Shown: piece after piece, positions 34,034 to 45,600 of the stretch | How the letters are laid out: every line of letters starts with the position of its first letter | Position numbering within the stretch: position 1 is the first letter of the stretch | NCBI RefSeq assembly: GCF_026151205.1 | Contig: NC_087084.1 | Span: forward strand, 13,419,453 to 13,483,452 | DNA from: Bolinopsis microptera | Lineage: Eukaryota; Ctenophora; Tentaculata; Lobata; Bolinopsidae | DNA length: 64,000 nucleotides | Direction of reading: 5' to 3' | Program-made: the position numbers and the translations under genes | The notes under the pieces: generated by a model | Told to the model about the DNA's origin: nothing | The model's database searches: none | The model's input: only the letters and a program-made list of their open reading frames with translations

Positions 34034-36567
34034 AGAATACTTTCTTGAATATTTTCGATAGTTTTTAATATTGGTAATGTTAATGAATTGTAATTGATTG
34101 ATATGTAATATTTAGGCCCGTGGCCAGTTTTCACACACGCTCTTGTCTTTTATTCTCATCTGTATTAAATAGATGTCCAGAGTTTAGTCAGTGCCAACGT
34201 TGCTTAAATTGCCATTAATCATTATTTATGCCTTTCAGTTTTGCTGAATACGATGGGAAAAATCTTTGTTCAGTGCCTTGTTTTAGGATTATTCAGTATC
34301 TGAAATTTATCGTTCCTTGTAATCTATTCTGGATTAGAAGCTAAATTTTGTAATGAAATGTATGTCAAAGAAGAATGTACTTATCGTCATTCTTCCTTCT
34401 TATATAAAGCATTTTAAACTAATTAAATCAACGAAATGATCCCAGGGGGGACTCTTAACCCACTGCTTCGGCGGGTAGTTGATACACCTCTCACAAACAA
34501 GAGCCACTTTGGTCTACTTCATAGATTTATCACATCATTGCTTTGGGGCGACTGCAGCTAACGAACATCACTGCTAACGAACATCACTGCTGACGTGTAT
34601 TTTTCTTCCAATGTAAGCACACGCTCAAGAATCCCATAGCTTAATGCATAGTGGTTTAAAGCTTTTGATAACAACTAGAACTATTGTAACCTGGTTACTA
34701 ATTTGGCATGACTACACCAATAACATGACAATTTTGTATAGCCTTTTATTTTGATATTGATCAACCAGACACCCCACTGGATGTGAAGGCAGACGATTTT
34801 TGGACACTATAAAGTATAAGTATAACTGCAAAATGTTGCTTCAAAGTTGTGTTATATCCACATGTCTCGTTTATCTGCATTTTTGCTGTTTTTCAATTCC
34901 ATTTTTGGAGTGAGACAAATGGAGCTGCGCTTGTATTGACGTCATGTATAATTTCATGTTACGTGATAACTCGGCACTTTGTTTTAATATATAATTGTGT
35001 TAAGCATCAACAAGCAGGCGTTCAATAATTTAGCGCAAAAATGTGGGTGCATCTCAAACCCACTTTACATCAAATTATACTTAATAGAGCCCCTCTACAA
35101 CGTTTTAGATGCGGAGGTTACACAGGGATATCAATTAAAATAATTGCTTGATAAGTATGAAAATTCTTTTCTTGGGAATGATTTGTGTGGGGTGCATCTC
35201 AGCACCCACACTAACCTGCATAGAATTTCAAAGCAGATCTAGTCCCAAAGTCTCATCCATGAGCTTCAGAACAGCTTTGTTATCACCTGATGACAATGCA
35301 CAGAGAAAGTGGCTTGTTGTTAATTAATAAATAGAAATGTTTGACATAGTAATAATTGCTATCATCTATGCCTTGCAAATTTTGACTCTCAGTCAGATCA
35401 GATGGTTTCTTGTCCCACTTTACTGATATCTTAAAAACGTTCTCCGTCATATAATATAGTTCTGAAATGTGAATAGCCATTTGGAGCAAGAATAATGTGA
35501 CTTTAAATAAAAAATACTGTAAAAATTGTAATATTATTTACATCTTTACTTATTTCAATCGGATTTCAGCTCTGCTCAGATGGGATTCCAGCTCTTTCGA
35601 TGTTACATAATAGCTTAATAAGGTTATTGCTACTGTTAATCAAGTAACAGTTGAATGGGAAATTGATGTTCCTGTGAGTCAAATTAGGTTTGTAATGAGA
35701 TTTATGTGAAATTTTACGTCAATAACTATAGTATTGTAATAAGTCTACGATTTTTTCAGTGCAATTCTTTCAGGTAGTTCGTTTGTTCATGGTAAAGTGG
35801 CCATAAAAAGGCATGTATAAAATAAGGTGTGATGATTATTTCGATTATTGATTATTCGATTATATAAATAACAAGAGAACTCATAAAAATATTGGACTCA
35901 GCTTGCAAATCTCATTTCAAACGAAGTTAGGTTCCAATCCTCTCTTTCTATGAAATGCCTCTCTCTTCAAACCCTCAGTGCCATCATCTCACGCCCCTGG
36001 TCTCAGTTACTCTGACCTATCAATTTCTGAAAGTTCCTAATCTCTGACCTTTTCCTTCTATGGATATAATCTCATAATCAGTTGTTTTTTGTTCAAATTT
36101 GGAACTTTCCAGACAATTTTGAGAAAATTCTTTCGAAATTGACTTAATAATTGTTCCTGATAAATGGGAGGATTAGGATTAACACAGAGTGATATCTATC
36201 TTCTGCTTTCGGTCCTATGGAAACATATTGTTCCTAGTTGAAGTTATTGTCGATCAAAGGTTGTGTGTAATTGTACTGTGCGAGCATTTTTCAATAACAT
36301 GTTGTTGTGATGATTTATGTTTTCAAATCGTTAACCATGTAGTTCGTATGAAAATAACTAAGATCAAGTTCCAAATTAGGAACTTAGGTTGACGTGCTAC
36401 TGACAATGATTCATAACATGTTTAGCAGATGCTTTATCAAGATATAATTCAGTTATTTTGAAGATTTACATCCATCATCTTGTCTGATCGTTCAATTGGG
36501 AAGACTTACCTTGAAGTTCCGAATTACATGATGAGCATTTCTTTGCTTCATTAACCAACTTCTTAGG
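34034..36567. other. intergenic, no gene seen
   Basis: AT-rich. A short direct repeat of CTAACGAACATCACTG lies near 34557-34590. The region just upstream of 36568 would include the promoter and 5' UTR of the glycosyltransferase, but no TATA box can be picked with confidence. Confidence 0.45.
36565..36566 (+). promoter_or_regulatory. splice-acceptor-like AG one base before the UGT start
   Basis: CCAACTTCTTAG precedes G-ATG. A pyrimidine tract plus AG this close to the start suggests either a 5'-UTR intron or a trans-splicing acceptor. Confidence 0.4.
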
Positions 36568-38244
36568 ATGTTACTTCTGGTCATCCTTCTTATCCTTCCC
36601 ATCTCCCACACTTCCAACATCTTCGCTGGATCCCTCCTTGGTGGAAGTCATCTTACTGCTCTTTACGACCTTGCCCTTATCTTAGCAGATTCTGGACACA
36701 ACATAACCTTCGTAAACATTGTATCAAGAGGACTGGACAAGTGTGTCCCATATCCTAATATTCATGTTGCCAATATTGTGGTGTGGGACAGTCAAGATGA
36801 AGATATGATGTGGAAGGATTGTATAGCAGATGTTATGAAAGGTGACAGTGGCTATGCATTGGAAGCGTTTGGACCAAGCTGCATTGAGGTTTGGAGAGAG
36901 GTTTGGAAGAGATCTGCTGGAGTTTTCTCAGGGGAGGAAGTTTTGGATATGTTTAGCAGAAATCAGTTTGATGTTATTCTAGGGGAGAAGGTTGAAAATA
37001 CTGGTTTGGCATTGCTTGGTACCGTTACAAATGTCCCTGTTGTAAATTACGAGCCTAGTTTCATGATAGAGCTGGCACTGCTTCATAACAACCTGCCAAT
37101 GTTGGTTTTCAGTCAACCCTCTTTACTATTGAATCACGGATTCCATCGATCTCCTTCATTTACAGAGAAGCTATCAGTGTTAAAAGATGCTTTTATATTC
37201 TTGCCTTTTATCCAGTCAGGGGCTGAAGCTATGCAGCCCTTCTTGGAAAAGTTTGGATTCTCCAGTTTACGAGATGTTAAAAGTTCAGTAAAATTGTATC
37301 TTACTAACGACCATCCTGCGTTCACTTTCCCGTTTCTTCGCCCCCCAAATGATATCCCTATCGGGTGTGCAAACCTTTTGGAAAGTAAACATGCTCCTAT
37401 AGAATTCTCCCCTCAAATTGTTCAGTTTTTAGAGGAGTCAGTCGGAAAGGATGTTATTTACGTCTCTTTTGGATCGTATGCAAAGATGAGTGATGTTCCC
37501 TGGTTTTCTGAACTCATAAACATCCTTATTGAACTCGATCTAAGAGTAATAGTTAAAGTAGATAAATATTGTGATAAAATATTCCCTGAATCTGTTTTAC
37601 CGCTTGATTGGGCACCCCAAAAAGATCTCCTAAGATCAGGAAAAGTAAAAGTTTTCGTCAGCCACTGCGGTAACAACGGTAGGTTGGAGACTATTTTCTA
37701 CAATGTGCCTGCGTTGTGTATTCCCCAGTTTGCTGACCAATTCATCAACGCAGAGCTAGTCAAGCTCAAAGGATTTGGAGAGAGCTTGATGAAGGAGGAT
37801 ATCCCGTATCGAGCTAGAGAAGTAGTTACCTCAATGATCACTGATCATGGAACATATCATGGGAATATGAAGAAAGCTTCTGATATAGTTGAGAATGAGC
37901 CGGGTAATGTGAGGGAGAACCTCGTGTTTTACGTGGAGCAAGTGGCTGAGTTTGGCAATGTGGACTATTTGGTGAATGCAGTTACAGAACAACAGAATAT
38001 GGCAGAAATATACTATTTGGATATAATCATACCTGTCTGTGTGATTGGTACTGCCTTGGTAGGGTTATTATGTTATGCCTTGGTTAAACTGTATAATATG
38101 ATGTTATATTCCAATGGAATGTCAATATTGAGTTTAAAGTTTTGCCTTGTTACACCTTTGCTCCTTCTCGTATTTAACACTCAGAGTGTACGTAATGTCA
38201 TAAAAATGTTCAGCTTCGGACTTCAGCTACTTTTTGAAAAGTAA
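36568..38244 (+). CDS. UDP-glycosyltransferase (UGT family, membrane-anchored)
   Basis: Transfers a sugar from a UDP-sugar to small lipophilic acceptors in the ER lumen. The 558-residue frame has no intron. A signal peptide is likely at about 1-16 (LLLVILLILPIS). GSH at 26-28 fits the catalytic histidine position (H28). FDVILGE around 134-140 is the acidic partner region, with Glu where vertebrate enzymes have Asp; Glu is common in invertebrate UGTs. The donor-binding signature runs from DWAPQ (347-351) through VSHCGNNG (364-371) and ends at P.FADQ (388-391); HCG replaces the usual HGG. A membrane anchor lies at about 484-508, followed by an unusually long tail with a second hydrophobic stretch (about 519-540) instead of the short lysine-rich tail. 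The ATG chosen gives the signal peptide. An AATAAA at 38979 may serve as poly(A) signal. The sugar and acceptor cannot be predicted. Confidence 0.93.
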   Translation: MLLLVILLILPISHTSNIFAGSLLGGSHLTALYDLALILADSGHNITFVNIVSRGLDKCVPYPNIHVANIVVWDSQDEDMMWKDCIADVMKGDSGYALEAFGPSCIEVWREVWKRSAGVFSGEEVLDMFSRNQFDVILGEKVENTGLALLGTVTNVPVVNYEPSFMIELALLHNNLPMLVFSQPSLLLNHGFHRSPSFTEKLSVLKDAFIFLPFIQSGAEAMQPFLEKFGFSSLRDVKSSVKLYLTNDHPAFTFPFLRPPNDIPIGCANLLESKHAPIEFSPQIVQFLEESVGKDVIYVSFGSYAKMSDVPWFSELINILIELDLRVIVKVDKYCDKIFPESVLPLDWAPQKDLLRSGKVKVFVSHCGNNGRLETIFYNVPALCIPQFADQFINAELVKLKGFGESLMKEDIPYRAREVVTSMITDHGTYHGNMKKASDIVENEPGNVRENLVFYVEQVAEFGNVDYLVNAVTEQQNMAEIYYLDIIIPVCVIGTALVGLLCYALVKLYNMMLYSNGMSILSLKFCLVTPLLLLVFNTQSVRNVIKMFSFGLQLLFEK

Positions 38245-38860
38245 AATTGACGGTCACGTGTTTTTTAAATGTTGATTGGGACCGATAAAATGATAAAATG
38301 AGAATAATCATAATGTAAGTTTTTTATTTGGATTTTAACCGCTTTATTTCTACAACACTCAGGGCATTCGATTTTGTAGCATATATTTTACGTTTTCTAT
38401 TTCAAGAGTTATTAAGCCCAGCTGTTATCTCTATTCAGGACACGCACACTTCCGCCTCGCATTTAACACACTACTTCTACTCCTTAATCAAACCATATTT
38501 GGCTCCCACGTTTCGCACTTCTCATTGGTCAGTACCATTCCCGCCATTTCGCGTCACACTAGATACATACCTACACACTTCACATCATCTACCTTGTTCA
38601 CCGTTGTAGCATTCCACGCTTTTGTAATCATGTGTAGTATATTTAGTCTTGTAGTAGTTCTAGGAGTGTACGTTATTGCTATAAAAGTTTGTCGTCGTAT
38701 GAACTAATTTTTTTTATGACTTTTTGTATCGCATTTTTGGATAAAGGTTATTGAATATAATATACAATTATGTTGTTTTGTTGATATGTTGTGTACGTCT
38801 GTGGAGTAGTAGCAAGAAGGTATCGTATACATTTTAATTTGTTCTCTTGATTATTTATTA

Positions 38861-38927
38861 ATGATTCAAATTCTGTATTTTATGTAGTGTCGGGCCGACC
38901 CTACATAAAATACAGAATTTGAATCAT
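38861..38927. repeat. perfect 27-bp inverted repeat hairpin
   Basis: Arms ATGATTCAAATTCTGTATTT... (38861-38887) and its exact complement (38901-38927). The 13-base loop itself contains GTCGG-G-CCGAC, so nearly the whole 67 bases fold. It could be a tiny MITE or an RNA hairpin in the UGT 3' UTR. Confidence 0.85.
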
Positions 38928-39748
38928 CGGCACCAATGTAATTAATATGGTTTTACCACCGTGTTTTGGTTCAGCCGAAATAAATTTTACTATGATGTTT
39001 ACATAATGTTTCTCACTCCAGCTGCAGTCTGGTAGTGTTGAGTCTCAGGAATATTTTCTAGCTCTCACTTTCCATGTTTTTGCCTCACAGGAGATATTGT
39101 GGTCTTTTCTAAATATAACTGTAATACATTGATGTAAAGTTTATTTGAATTTTGAAATATTAAAAAAAGAATTGAAAATAATTATACACTAATTTTGATT
39201 CAGATTTATGTTTTTTACGTTTTCAATTTTTGATAGAAATATTTTTATATCATGAATACGATGTCACATTGACATGTTGAATAATTCCTTTCCTGATAAG
39301 AGCCTTTTCCTTGTCGCATCAAACGGGATCAATAGAAATTTACCAAAGAAAACATTTCAACTATGCAACTCATGAATAATATTCCAATCCGGATTTTATC
39401 TATTCAGGACATTAGCTGTTTGATATTTCGATAACGATTAATTCAAATTGCGATATCAGTATTTTACATTTTACAATTCTCACTCATTTCCGGCTCTCAC
39501 AGCTCACTATATAATCTGACATGTCACTCTCTCGCACATTCTCTTACTTCTCATTATTTTCAGACTTTTAATTTTACCCGGCCTCAGCTCTAATTTGAAA
39601 GCTGTGGGATCATTTAGATCATAAAAGGTCCTTGATCAATCGTTCCTGTTAGTTCGTGGAAAATCTTCATGACATTTCTTTTAAATTTATATAACTACCG
39701 TATGATGTTAATGAATTATTAAACGTTTTTTAATCTACCTTTCTGTCC

Positions 39749-39750
39749 AG
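39749..39750 (+). promoter_or_regulatory. splice-acceptor-like AG upstream of BBS7 start
   Basis: CTACCTTTCTGTCCAG, then 14 bases, then ATG at 39765. A strong pyrimidine tract and AG suggests a 5'-UTR intron or trans-splice site. Confidence 0.45.
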
Positions 39751-39764
39751 ATAGGGACGTAATC

Positions 39765-41903
39765 ATGGAGTTCCAGCTATCCCGTATTGATCTCATGACC
39801 GTCGGATCTACTTCCATGAAGTCCATGAAAGTCCTTCCAAATCCCCCAAATGCAAAAAAGATGGTTCAGCGTGTTGCGGTTGCCGACCACAGCGGAGTTT
39901 TAACCTGCTTTCAGATGAAGCGCAGTGAAACTGTCGTAGACTTCAAAACTCTGCCTGGTCCTAAAGTAGAAAGGTTGGAGCTGGGAGGAGCAAAGGGATC
40001 GTTACAAGAAAAGATATTCGTATCCTCCGGATCAGAAGTGCGGGGCTTCACAAAGCGCGGAAAGCAATTCCTGATGTTTGAAACCAACCTGAGTGACAGT
40101 ATTAAGTCTATGTTCGTTTCAGGACCTGATCTACATATAACGGGCCAGTATATCTACAACATGTACACTAATTGCCAGGATACTCACTTCTACTTATCCT
40201 GTGATAAGATTAACGACATGATAGGTATTCCTGGTACTGGCAAGGATATTTTCCCAGTTTTAGGATGTCAGGACAGGGTACTGAGAGTGTTATCAGGAAG
40301 TGAGCTGCTCTACGAAGCAGAAGTTCCAGGTTCGCCCGAAACTCTAGCTTTATTTGATATTATGAGTGGCTTCGGACACAATAATCTCATATATGGCACA
40401 AAAGATGGGATCATAGGTCTCTGTACTGTCAATAAAGACAATCCCTGCCACAGATGGGAAATAGCAAACTCAAATAATCTAGGAGGGATCACTGCAATCG
40501 ACACATATGATGTAAACAACGATGGGGTGTCTGAATTGGTGATTGCAAGAGATGATGGTACTGTCGAAGTCTACTCTATCTCGGAAGGCCAACCCAAATT
40601 GATAACCTCAAAGAATGTTTCAGAATCCATCACATCAATCGGAGCAGGACTGATCACATCTGCTGGACATGCAGATGTAGTGGTAGCAACATACCCTGGG
40701 CACGTGATCAGTTTGACATCCCAGGTAAAGTCTCACGTGGCACAGAACATTATATCACCCTCTGCCAAGACGAAGCTAGATGATCTGAAGAAAGATATTG
40801 AGGATCTCAAGCGACAAGTTCTGGCCGAGCGTGAAAAGTATCAAAAGTCTGCCGGTTCGGATTCTGCTATCAGTGCGGTTGTAAAGTTCCATGTTAATGA
40901 TAAGTTCACTTTAAACCCGGTCGATGCTAATTATCTGCTATCAATAGAAATTCAGATGCCAATCGAGAACGTTCTGCTGCAATGTGACGTGCCCATAGAT
41001 CTGCTAGACGTGGAAAGGAATTCAGCTGTAGTCAGCCACAGTGCATGTGATCCAGAGGATAAGAACTACCTCCTCGCAACATACAGATGCCAAGCTAACA
41101 CTACCAGACTGGATGTAAAAGTGCGGTCTATAGAGGGACAATACGGTACACTACAAGTGTACATCACCCCCAGGATCCAACCAAAGACTTGTCAACTTAA
41201 GCAATACCAGATCAAACCTCTTTCTCTTCATCGCCGTACCCACATTATCGACAGTGACCGTCCCATGAACACCTTGAAGCTGAGCGGTAAGTTCAGTCTT
41301 GGTGAGGTGCATTCCTGGATTGGATATTGTATCCCTGAGGTACCTGACAAGTGTCCTTCTGGGGAGTCTATAACGATGTTCTTTCAGAGTACATTCCTGG
41401 ACACTCAGTTAGAATGTAATTACAGACAAGGGGCTGTTGAGTTCAGATCTGATAACATCAGCACTATTTCCATTCTCAAGGACGTCATCACCAAGTTAGC
41501 TACCCAGAGGAAAATTGCTGTGAACATTACATACGAGCTGAATGAAGAGTCAATCCCCCATTCACTTAGACTAATACATCCTAAGTTAGACGAGCAGCTT
41601 CTCCTTGCTAAGAAAGTTCAACTGATTGATGCTTTGAAGGAACTTTCCATGCACGAACCAAACTTGGACTTTCTCTCCCCGGAGTACAAGGACATTATAC
41701 TGAACGCAGATAAGCTTCAAGCAGCCTTCAAACTCCAGCCCTGTCATCTGGAGAGGTTGTATGGCATGATTACAGATCTTTACATTGACAAGTTCAAGTT
41801 TAAGGGACTAAATGTGAAGAGTAAAGTTCCGATGTTGCTGGAAGTTCTGGATAACTACGAGCTTGAAACGCTTGTTGATTTCTTTGAGATATCTGCTGTA
41901 TGA
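39765..41903 (+). CDS. BBS7: Bardet-Biedl syndrome 7 protein (BBSome subunit)
   Basis: Subunit of the BBSome, the coat complex that moves membrane receptors in and out of cilia; BBS7 pairs with BBS2. The 712-residue protein is full length (human about 715). Recognisable blocks: KTLPGPKVERLELGG and RGFTKRGKQFL in the N-terminal beta-propeller (about 1-330); CQDRVLRVL; an acidic coiled coil at about 334-362 (LDDLKKDIEDLKRQV); NDKFTL and DVPIDLLDV; YRCQANTTRLDVKVRSIEGQ and YGTLQVYITPRIQPKTCQ in the GAE region; HSWIGYCIPEVP; FQSTFLDTQLE; SDNISTISILKDV; LERLYGMITDLYIDKFKFKG near the C-terminus. It uses one uninterrupted exon, whereas vertebrate BBS7 has many introns. The ATG is the first after the acceptor-like AG. 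There is no sign of decay, so intron loss or a functional retrocopy are both possible. Confidence 0.96.
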   Translation: MEFQLSRIDLMTVGSTSMKSMKVLPNPPNAKKMVQRVAVADHSGVLTCFQMKRSETVVDFKTLPGPKVERLELGGAKGSLQEKIFVSSGSEVRGFTKRGKQFLMFETNLSDSIKSMFVSGPDLHITGQYIYNMYTNCQDTHFYLSCDKINDMIGIPGTGKDIFPVLGCQDRVLRVLSGSELLYEAEVPGSPETLALFDIMSGFGHNNLIYGTKDGIIGLCTVNKDNPCHRWEIANSNNLGGITAIDTYDVNNDGVSELVIARDDGTVEVYSISEGQPKLITSKNVSESITSIGAGLITSAGHADVVVATYPGHVISLTSQVKSHVAQNIISPSAKTKLDDLKKDIEDLKRQVLAEREKYQKSAGSDSAISAVVKFHVNDKFTLNPVDANYLLSIEIQMPIENVLLQCDVPIDLLDVERNSAVVSHSACDPEDKNYLLATYRCQANTTRLDVKVRSIEGQYGTLQVYITPRIQPKTCQLKQYQIKPLSLHRRTHIIDSDRPMNTLKLSGKFSLGEVHSWIGYCIPEVPDKCPSGESITMFFQSTFLDTQLECNYRQGAVEFRSDNISTISILKDVITKLATQRKIAVNITYELNEESIPHSLRLIHPKLDEQLLLAKKVQLIDALKELSMHEPNLDFLSPEYKDIILNADKLQAAFKLQPCHLERLYGMITDLYIDKFKFKGLNVKSKVPMLLEVLDNYELETLVDFFEISAV

Positions 41904-42622
41904 GGATTGAGGGTTCAGTGTAAATTGTTGTCATTTAGTTATTTACTTTTGGTATCTATCGATACTAATAAAGTTATCGAGATCGATCGGCAATAGAATT
42001 TACATCTTTGAAGTTCATTCACGATAAATATGTACATGTTTACTGATGCAGATGGGCCACTGGGACTGATTAAATCTTGAAAATTTGAAAGGAATCATGG
42101 CAATACAGTTTTTAGCTATTTAAGATATTGTAAATTATGTTAAATGTACAAAAAATTGTACATAAAATTCAGAGTCAGACGTTTCAGATGAATAAAATTA
42201 ACGGTTTTAATAAGGTTATTATTTCTTTATTTGATACTGCCGGGCAGTTGTAACTAACATGAACAGGTACATCACTTTTAAGGGATATGACGGGTCGTCA
42301 GATTCATATACATATTTTTCATTAATTGTGTTCAATGTTAGGATATAATCATAAAATATTTAATTTATTTGTAAATAATAGTTCAGCTTATATCTTATTA
42401 TCGTTTCCTTCGCTTCATAAAAATCAAACTTTTTGTAATTTAATACTGTGGCAAATTAATTGCCATCCCAATTGATAAACATGTAAATCGTACAGTTAAA
42501 TCACAAAATCATCATAACAGAGTAACAGATATTTTCACTAACCTTATTAAATTAAAAATTAAAAAGATTCTAATTACTTAACTTAATTAATTGACTCTAA
42601 ATTCCACAATTTCCCTCAAGGT
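41904..42622. other. BBS7 3' UTR and intergenic region
   Basis: AATAAA at 41967-41972, 64 bases after the stop, is the likely BBS7 poly(A) signal. A second AATAAA lies near 42190. The rest is AT-rich and should include the dehydrogenase promoter. Confidence 0.6.
42619..42620 (+). promoter_or_regulatory. splice-acceptor-like AG two bases before the SDR start
   Basis: CCACAATTTCCCTCAAG-GT-ATG. This is the third gene in a row with an acceptor-like AG at its start codon. Confidence 0.4.
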
Positions 42623-45600
42623 ATGTGTGTGAAAAGTTTTATAGCGGCATGTGTCACCTTTATAAAGGATGTGTTCACGCTTTACAAGGTCGGTATCTAC
42701 GAGTGGTTCTGGGCGTTTGCTTATCTGTTTGTCAACAGAAACAGTAAAGTTATCTGTAATGAGAACATTCTCATAACTGGAACAGGTTAGTTTTATTCAA
42801 GTTATTTTATATCTGCATTTTATAGATTCCTTTATCTAATGATTGTTGTGAACTAAATGGTATAGTTAAGTGTATATTTGCGATATGTTGTTGTTTACTA
42901 AAACACTTTTATCATTGTTGTTAGGTTGTGTTTGATAATATTATATCATATTTTTACCAATCCTGCACAGCTAATAATATTATATTATATTTCTACCAAT
43001 CCTGCACAGCTAATTTGATCAAAATGAAACACGACGATAATTTATAAAGAATTATGGAAACACGACGATAATTATAACAAATGGAATAAGATAGATGATA
43101 ATTATAACAAATGGAATAAGATAGATGATAATTATAACAAATGGAATAAGATAGATGATAATTATAACAAATGGAATAAGATAGATGATAATTATAACAA
43201 ATGGAATAAGATAGATGATAATTATAACAAATGGAATAAGATAGATGATAATTATAACAAATGGAATAAGATAGATGATAATTATAACAAATGGAATAAG
43301 ATAGATGATAATTATAACAAATGGAATAAGATAGATGATAATTATAACAAATGGAATAAGATAGATGATAATTATAACAAATGGAATAAGATAGATGATA
43401 ATTATAACAAATGGAATAAGATAGATGATAATTATAACAAATGGAATAAGATAGATGATAATTATAACAAATGGAATAAGATAGATGATAATTATAACAA
43501 ATGGAATAAGATAGATGATAATTATAACAAATGGAATAAGATAGATGATATAAGTGATCAAACTTTTTGGCTATTATCTGGCTATCAGAGGAATTACCAC
43601 AAGATTTTCTTTAACATAAAACGTGGCGGTAAAAAATAAATTAACTTAGAATGTTAACCTATATTGTGACTTAAAATCATATGCCAATTAACTGTTTTAA
43701 TCTTGTACAATAAAACTGTTATAATGGAATTTCTGTTAACTCACATATTACTTAAATCAATGCAAAACCAGGTTTCAAGAAAATAATGCCTAGATGAATC
43801 GTTTCTTACTTCGTTCTCAATAGTCTAATGTTTAGATTTAGTTCTTGTATGTATCCCCCTCACTTCTAAAGTTCTAAACAAATTCCTCCTGACCATAAGG
43901 ACCAGAACCAAACACCTGAACCTCACGAAGGTTGATGTGTACCTCATTTGGTTGTCTAATAATGATCGTTCTGGCGTACACCTCAGTTTCGGCCACGACG
44001 CTGTACAAATCACGTGACCCTGACGTAACACCTATAGTAACCCGGTCTGCGGAGACTATGAGACCCGAGCCTCGCTCCTGGCAGCAAGACAGTCTGTTCC
44101 AGATCTTAACGGTGTGTATTTTGAAGAAACCGCCCAGATCGATAGAGACTATCTGGTTTACTCCAACTGAGTTGTGTTGTATTGGGTTGAGGGTTTCGTC
44201 TGTTGTCGTGGTGTAAACCCCGTCCACTAAGAAGTCGGCTGTTCTGTAACTGGCAGTGGTGTTTTGCCAGCTCAGCTTGTGCTGAGATATTAGCCTGAAG
44301 TCGGCTGTTCTGTAACTGTCAGTGGTGTTTTGCCAGCACAGCTTGTGTTGAGATATTAGCCTGACTTCCGATCGTACCACATCATATCCCTTTTTCAGCA
44401 TCACCTGGTTTTCCTTGACTTCATCCAGTTTGTATAGAGCTGTGGTCAGGTCTGATTTAAGTTGTTCCACCACTTTGTCTTGCTGTACTACCTCGGCCTT
44501 ATATTCTCTGACTTCGTCAATTAATTCCCTGATCATCCAAAAAAGTGATCTTTCAGAACCTCCCAATATATCTTGTACCTGATTATGATATTTATTATAT
44601 AATATATTATATTGTATTTAAAGGAGCTATACTAGGCTACGCTATCTTTAATTACAGAAATTCGATAAACTTTTTACATTTTAGTTAATTCCTGTTATAA
44701 ATTCTAGGTGAAATTTAAATTTTTCACTCTAAAACCATAAAAAATAGGTAAATTATTCCTGACCTCTTCCCTCAAATTGAGCATCTCCTCCTTGAAGTTG
44801 AGTCTCATCTCGGTTATCGCATGGTCACTTGAGGGTGGGAGGCGTCTCTCCTGATCGTGAGTTACTGCAGAGCAGTGACACAAGAACAACGTCAACAACA
44901 ACTGTTTTGTGAACATAATTTCTGTAGAAGCGAGAAACCTAAAATATAATGGTGAATGGTTTCGAAAGAAAACAAAGCTCCAAAACGTACTAAGGACTGA
45001 TTATAGGAATTTGAATAAAGAAGAGACGGTAAATGGTAAATGTTATCAGTTCATTAAAATTGCTCTGCATTTTTGGAGGCAAATCAGCTGATAAGAATTT
45101 CTCTATGGGAACCAGGAAAATTTATTAAATATGATATGATAGTGATTATCGTCCTACCCCGGCCTACCCTCTGCTTATCTATGAACCAGCACCTCATCTC
45201 CAATTATGTGGTGGAATTTGGTCTAGGTTTTGAGTCTCTTCGAGAGAACAACCAAGATAACAAACAAGATAACATAAGGCAGTTCTTACCCCCAAAAGCT
45301 TGAATTTGAAACTGATTATTAACTTAGCTCTTTGTACAGGTAGTGGTATTGGTAAAGATTTAGCTATCAAGTTGGCTGCAATGGGGAACACGATAATCTG
45401 TATTGATATCAACGATGAGGCGAATAAACAGACAGGTAGACTTTTGAACTTTTGCACTTTTGCACTTTTGCACTTTTGCCCATACACCAATATTACCATA
45501 TCCTGGATTTCAACTGCTGCTATTTCTATAGAGTATGCATATATTAATTAATAATTATTGATCTGCTTGATAATGTCTCGATATATATAATTATAACTCC

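Larger units (their letters stand above)
38245..39764. other. intergenic between UGT and BBS7
   Basis: No gene supported. It contains a long perfect hairpin at 38861-38927 and AATAAA at 38979-38984. The BBS7 5' UTR and promoter must lie in its right part. Confidence 0.5.

Noticed and set aside
43052-43561. 169-codon hydrophobic minus-strand frame of LIPFVIIIIY repeats
   Set aside because: A 30-base unit gives an open frame by chance in every repeat; no signal, splice or conserved part.
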